Source: Martinezella lusitana
GTDB lineage: Bacteria; Pseudomonadota; Alphaproteobacteria; Rhizobiales; Rhizobiaceae
Length of the DNA stretch: 64,000 nucleotides
Direction of reading: 5' to 3'
NCBI RefSeq assembly: GCF_010668395.1
Contig: NZ_WUEY01000019.1
Location: 62,001-126,000 of the forward strand
Shown here: piece after piece, positions 61,243 to 64,000 of the stretch
How positions within the stretch are numbered: position 1 is the stretch's first letter
How the letters are laid out: each line of letters opens with the position of its first letter
Notes under the pieces: generated by a model
What the model saw: the letters and a program-made list of their open reading frames with translations, nothing else
What the model was told of the DNA's origin: nothing
Databases searched by the model: none
Made by a program: the position numbers and the translations under genes

Positions 61243-61646
61243 TCATCCCGTTCAGTGTTGGCGCGGGCAACAATGGTGCGGATAGCGCGCGAAGAGCTCC
61301 AGGAAACGACCCCGCCGGAGCAAACGGGATGAACGGCCGCCCGGGTCTCGAATTCGGAGACACGGTTGCCGTTCGTCAACATTGTGGGATCGCGGAGCTC
61401 GATATGGATCTCTTTGTCGAGTGCCCAGGCCAGGTCCGCGATCGAGCGAAGCGGAAGCTCCCTTTGTCCGCAGAGGTAGCGGTTCAGGTCCTTCCGGCTG
61501 ACGCCGACCAATTCTGCCAGCCGCTGCTGCGAAAATCCTTTCTCCGACCGCCTTTCGAGAATGGCGGCAACAAGATCGCTGCGAATGTTTGCGATAAAGC
61601 GGCTCGCCGCACGCGCCCGCGCGCCTATCTCAAACCGAAATGACAT
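61239..61646 (-). CDS. XRE-family helix-turn-helix protein (antitoxin-like)
   Basis: This 135-residue protein has a helix-turn-helix near residues 38-75 (FSQQRLAELVGVSRKDLNRY followed by a short loop and IADLAWALDKEIHIEL). The C-terminal tail is variable. A longer frame to 61742 overlaps the upstream gene fully, and ATG 61646 is preferred; even so it overlaps that gene by 17 bases. Position directly behind a candidate toxin gene on the same strand is the HigB-HigA order. It should repress its own operon and neutralise the partner. The function is inferred from order and domain only. Confidence 0.75.
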   Translation of the reverse strand: MSFRFEIGARARAASRFIANIRSDLVAAILERRSEKGFSQQRLAELVGVSRKDLNRYLCGQRELPLRSIADLAWALDKEIHIELRDPTMLTNGNRVSEFETRAAVHPVCSGGVVSWSSSRAIRTIVARANTERDD

Positions 61647-62115
61647 CGTCCGGGTTGACTCCCTCAACGCACAACGCATCACCCACGCCAAGCTCACGAC
61701 GTAGCCGGCGAACTTCCAGCCGATAGCCGCGATAAAGATCATAATCCTTCACATGGTCGGCCCAGTCCCCGAAAACCGCGACAAAGCAGTCGCGCTTGGC
61801 AAACCAGCCGAATATGCGCAGATCCACGGTCTTCAATTCCCAGACTGCATTTCGTTCGGGGCGGATTGCCCGGAATTGTCTGGAATGAATGAGCGGCTTG
61901 CCCGAGACAAACGTGAAAAAGAGAAAGTCTAGCTGTTCGATGGGGCTGAGGACCGCACCGAGCGACGATGGTTCGTTTCTGCTTACGCGTTCACCCAACC
62001 AATCTGCAAAGCTTGGGGTAGCGAAAAGCAGCCGCTTAGGCAGCTGCCGTCCATCAAGCTGAATCTCAACTTTAACGATTGCTTCGGATGAGACGAGACT
62101 GTCAAACGTAGTCAT
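61630..62115 (-). CDS. Putative toxin-like protein (Gp49/HigB-like core)
   Basis: This 161-residue protein has a C-terminal half reading VWELKTVDLRIFGWFAKRD followed by CFVAVFGDWADHVKDYDLYRG, which recalls the strand-rich core of Gp49/HigB-type RelE-fold toxins, where WELR and RIxxWF segments are typical. The N-terminal half (about 1-85) is extra and unlike short RelE toxins. ATG 62115 is chosen (AGG nearby; perfect TATAAT box 17 bases upstream), as the TTG at 62124 would put the start at or before the expected transcription start. It is first in a four-gene overlapping operon with an XRE protein. Toxicity is not shown by sequence. Confidence 0.55.
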   Translation of the reverse strand: MTTFDSLVSSEAIVKVEIQLDGRQLPKRLLFATPSFADWLGERVSRNEPSSLGAVLSPIEQLDFLFFTFVSGKPLIHSRQFRAIRPERNAVWELKTVDLRIFGWFAKRDCFVAVFGDWADHVKDYDLYRGYRLEVRRLRRELGVGDALCVEGVNPDDVISV

Positions 62116-62131
62116 GCCTGTCAACTAATCC

Positions 62132-62137
62132 ATTATA
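62132..62137 (-). promoter_or_regulatory. TATAAT box for the toxin-antitoxin-like operon
   Basis: A perfect TATAAT on the minus strand lies 17 bases before ATG 62115. This implies a very short 5' leader of about 10 bases. The -35 region is not clear. Confidence 0.5.
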
Positions 62138-62440
62138 ATGTGGCGCTCTCTCATTGAACCTCTCCGAGGGTAGTATGAATTGCCGCACACTTGGATTGTA
62201 TTTATCTGGCTCCCTGATGGCTTAGTGCCCTTAAGCAAAGAAGAGTATAACCGATACGCCCGACCGATACATGTTTCATCTGCTACTCATTTTGAGGTAG
62301 GTCTTTTATATTTCATATTATCCCTGGTTACCGTCCTAGTACGAACGGTTCTCTTGTTCGGCTCTCCTCCAGCGGCTTATTAAAAAGGTCGAGGGCGGTG
62401 AATGGTCGCTTGCCCCGTTTTGGAGAACAGGGAGGATCAC
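62138..62440. other. AT-rich divergent region upstream of the curlin gene
   Basis: About 300 bases lie between the toxin-like operon and the curlin gene. A 67-codon plus-strand frame (TTG 62180) has low-GC codons and no ribosome binding site, so I do not call it. The stretch holds the probable curlin promoter, listed separately. Confidence 0.45.
62292..62321 (+). promoter_or_regulatory. Candidate promoter of the curlin-like gene
   Basis: TTGAGG (62292-62297) and TATTAT (62316-62321) are 18 bases apart in an AT-rich stretch about 120 bases before the ATG at 62441. This leaves a leader of roughly 110 bases. Confidence 0.4.
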
Positions 62441-63517
62441 ATGAGGACGTTTGGAGCTCTCGCGATTTTGCTGGCAAGTACGTCTTTGACGCTTGCCGGT
62501 CCATATCCACCGCCACCGGTCGAAAATGACTCGTTCATCGGCCAGGTGGGCGCCTTCAACGGCGCTTTCGTCAGCCAGAATAGCGGCAACAACCAGGCGC
62601 TGACCTTCCAGGACGGTGTTGGCAACTTTGCAATTACCAACCAGAATACCGCAAAGTCCAATACCTCCGATATCTTGCAATTTGGCTCCGGCAACTTCGC
62701 GGTGGCTGACCAGAAGGGCAAGACCAACGACCAGAGCACCCTCCAGGTCGGCACCCTGAATTTTGCTTCGACCCTGCAACGGGATGGCGGCGACAACAAT
62801 TCGACGATCGGCCAGTTCGGTTTCGGCAATTCCGCGTTCGCCGATCAATCCAAGGGCGATAATACCCAGAATACGCTGCAGGTCGGCGGACTGAACTTCG
62901 CCTCCACCGACCAGACCGACGGCAAGCATGGCGGCAACACGTCAAGCACCATGCAGTTCGGCTGGGGCAATGGCGCCATTGTGGGCCAGGATGGCGGCAA
63001 CAACGACCAGACGACGCTGCAGGTGGGTGCCGGAAACTTTGCCGCCACCTCCCAATGGGGCGTTATCGGGCCTAACGGCAATTCCTCGTACACGGCGCAG
63101 TTCGGCTGGGGCAACATATCCTTTGCCGATCAATCGGGCGGGAACAACTCGCAAGACACGTTCCAGGCCGGAGGGCACAACTTCGCCGTCACGGGCCAAT
63201 CGTCGTTCTTTGGCGTGAACAAGTCGGCCACTGCCCAGTTCGGCGTCGGCAACACCGCCTTGACATCCCAGATCGCCAACCCGCTGGGCTCGAACAACTC
63301 GCTCATCGTACAGGCCGGTTATCGCAACACGGCGATAGCATCTCAGTCCGGCGTGCAGAGCGCGTTCCCGTTCGGAGGTTCCAACTTGCAGGGAACCATC
63401 CAGATCGGTTCGGGAAACTATGCGATCACCTCTCAGACCAGCTCGAGCGCACTGACCAATACCTCGGTTACGGCGCAGTTCGGCTATCGGAACGTCGCCG
63501 TTACGAGCCAACACTGA
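62441..63517 (+). CDS. Curlin-like amyloid protein with 14 repeats
   Basis: This 358-residue secreted protein has a short signal peptide (residues 1-19, ending LAG). From about residue 30 it consists of about 14 imperfect repeats of the curlin motif Q-x-G-x-x-N-x-A-x-x-x-Q (for example IGQFGFGNSAFADQ, TLQVGAGNFAATSQ, TAQFGYRNVAVTSQ), spaced about 22-28 residues by Gly/Asn/Ser-rich linkers. E. coli CsgA has five such repeats, so this is a long relative of CsgA/CsgB. GGGAGG precedes ATG 62441. It should polymerise into surface fibres that aid adhesion and biofilms. A CsgH-like gene follows. Confidence 0.85.
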   Translation: MRTFGALAILLASTSLTLAGPYPPPPVENDSFIGQVGAFNGAFVSQNSGNNQALTFQDGVGNFAITNQNTAKSNTSDILQFGSGNFAVADQKGKTNDQSTLQVGTLNFASTLQRDGGDNNSTIGQFGFGNSAFADQSKGDNTQNTLQVGGLNFASTDQTDGKHGGNTSSTMQFGWGNGAIVGQDGGNNDQTTLQVGAGNFAATSQWGVIGPNGNSSYTAQFGWGNISFADQSGGNNSQDTFQAGGHNFAVTGQSSFFGVNKSATAQFGVGNTALTSQIANPLGSNNSLIVQAGYRNTAIASQSGVQSAFPFGGSNLQGTIQIGSGNYAITSQTSSSALTNTSVTAQFGYRNVAVTSQH

Positions 63518-63523
63518 ACAGGC

Positions 63524-63557
63524 AGGAGGAGGCGAATGCGAATGTCCGCCTCCTCTT
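63524..63557 (+). promoter_or_regulatory. Strong hairpin sequestering the csgH-like ribosome binding site
   Basis: AGGAGGAGGCG (63524-63534) pairs with CGCCTCCTCTT (63547-63557) in an 11-base-pair stem (one G-T pair) with a 12-base loop. The 5' arm contains the Shine-Dalgarno sequence, and both possible ATG starts of the next gene (63536 and 63542) lie in the loop. The 3' arm runs into TCTTTCC, so a leaky terminator is also possible. Confidence 0.65.
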
Positions 63558-63970
63558 TCCAAGCGGTTGAGCCATCCGTATGCATTAGGCTCAACCGTTG
63601 GCGATCAGCATGCAACCTCCTTGCGAAGCTTTTCTGCCTTTCTGCTCTGTCGTTCACATGCGTCGCTCCCGCTTTTTCGCAAGCGGGAGTCGCGTGCCTG
63701 ATCGCGGCAAACAGGAAGGATGCGTTTCTTGTCGTGCAGGCGAGCGTAAAGTCGGCAACGGCGGTATCCGGTACCTACAGGCTGGTTCTCATCAAGCGCA
63801 ATGCGTCGGGCACGAGCCAAAGCATTCAGCAAGGCAAGTTTGATTTGCAGCCAGGTTCGGACGGGCTTCTCGCCACCACGATGGTCGGTGCACCGGCGAA
63901 TACCGAACTGAGTGCAAAGCTATTGGTCGAAACCGATCGAGGTGTCTCACAATGCGGATTACCACAATGA
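63542..63970 (+). CDS. csgH: CsgH-like curli assembly protein
   Basis: This 142-residue secreted protein has a basic N-terminus and a signal segment (about 28-47, LFCLSALSFTCVAPAFSQA). The mature domain is a small beta-sandwich like CsgH/CsgC: VSGTYRLVLIKRNASGTSQS, IQQGKFDLQPG, and a closing LLVETDRGVSQC. Two Cys (about VACL and QCGL) may form a disulfide. CsgH proteins bind and hold curlin in an unaggregated state in the periplasm. ATG 63542 is preferred over 63536 because of better spacing (9 versus 3 bases) from AGGAGG. The start lies in a hairpin loop, and translation may depend on ribosomes finishing the curlin gene. Confidence 0.75.
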   Translation: MSASSFQAVEPSVCIRLNRWRSACNLLAKLFCLSALSFTCVAPAFSQAGVACLIAANRKDAFLVVQASVKSATAVSGTYRLVLIKRNASGTSQSIQQGKFDLQPGSDGLLATTMVGAPANTELSAKLLVETDRGVSQCGLPQ

Positions 63971-64000
63971 AACCTCCGAACGGCAGGAAATTGATGTTGG
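63967..64000 (+). CDS. Start of a further gene cut by the right edge
   Basis: An ATG at 63967 overlaps the stop of the CsgH-like gene (ATGA) and opens a frame (MKPPNGRKLML) that runs off the window. In related curli operons the next gene is a curlin, CsgF- or CsgG-type component. Only 11 codons are visible, so nothing more can be said. Confidence 0.45.
   Translation, partial: MKPPNGRKLML

Noticed and set aside
62180-62383. 67-codon frame with a hydrophobic segment upstream of the curlin gene
   Set aside because: TTG start without ribosome binding site, codon use unlike any neighbour, and it covers the probable curlin promoter.
62441-63517. Direct repeats resembling a repeat array
   Set aside because: The repeats are imperfect, in-frame and protein-coding (curlin motif), without the constant repeat and spacer lengths of CRISPR.

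Overview
The window looks like chromosomal or large-replicon DNA from a Rhizobium/Agrobacterium-type alphaproteobacterium. This rests on the GC-rich coding sequence, DUF995 proteins, an ExoY/ExoF/ExoP-type exopolysaccharide locus, a COG5631-type MarR protein, and alphaproteobacterial curli genes with CsgH. No rRNA, tRNA, CRISPR array or intact insertion sequence was seen. All family assignments come from reading motifs and translations; no search was run.

Region 1 (1-10.1 kb) is a catabolic/uptake locus: a divergent GntR/FCD regulator with a perfect palindromic operator candidate; overlapping M20 and M28 hydrolase genes; a complete polar amino acid ABC transporter with two different binding proteins; a flavin-dependent monooxygenase; and a divergent MarR-like regulator. 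Region 2 (10.2-17.7 kb) holds small secreted proteins, two DUF995 genes flanking a GH26 hydrolase, a remnant of UDP-glucose dehydrogenase, and a coupled UDP-glucuronate decarboxylase / UDP-glucose epimerase / cellulose-synthase-like transferase operon.

Region 3 (18.2-25 kb) is a signalling operon like Pseudomonas SiaABCD: a GGDEF-EAL protein, a SiaB-like protein, a STAS-methyltransferase fusion, a sensor-HAMP-PP2C phosphatase, a GHKL ATPase and a STAS protein. It sits next to the polysaccharide genes and probably links an external signal and c-di-GMP to their output.

Region 4 (25.4-58.4 kb) is a Wzx/Wzy-type exopolysaccharide locus (GT4 transferases, OPX export protein, a co-polymerase fused to a GT2 transferase, ExoY-type initiator, flippase, polymerase, pyruvyltransferase, GH16 hydrolase). 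Inside it lies a complete hybrid NRPS-PKS operon: A-PCP, then KS-AT-ACP-AMT-C-A-PCP, then C-PCP-TE, then a formyltransferase-like/beta-propeller protein. A 4'-phosphopantetheinyl transferase, a DegT aminotransferase and a GMC oxidoreductase are adjacent. Motifs suggest a chain of unknown starter, malonate extension, beta-transamination and glycine. The last condensation domain has Gln in place of its catalytic His and the thioesterase has a Cys nucleophile. I see this assembly line embedded in a polysaccharide locus as the most interesting system here.

Region 5 (58.6-64 kb) has a Crp/Fnr-type and a LuxR-type regulator (the latter with a candidate overlapping leader peptide), a compact toxin-antitoxin-like operon, and a curli locus: a 14-repeat curlin-like protein followed by a CsgH-like gene whose ribosome binding site lies inside a strong hairpin.
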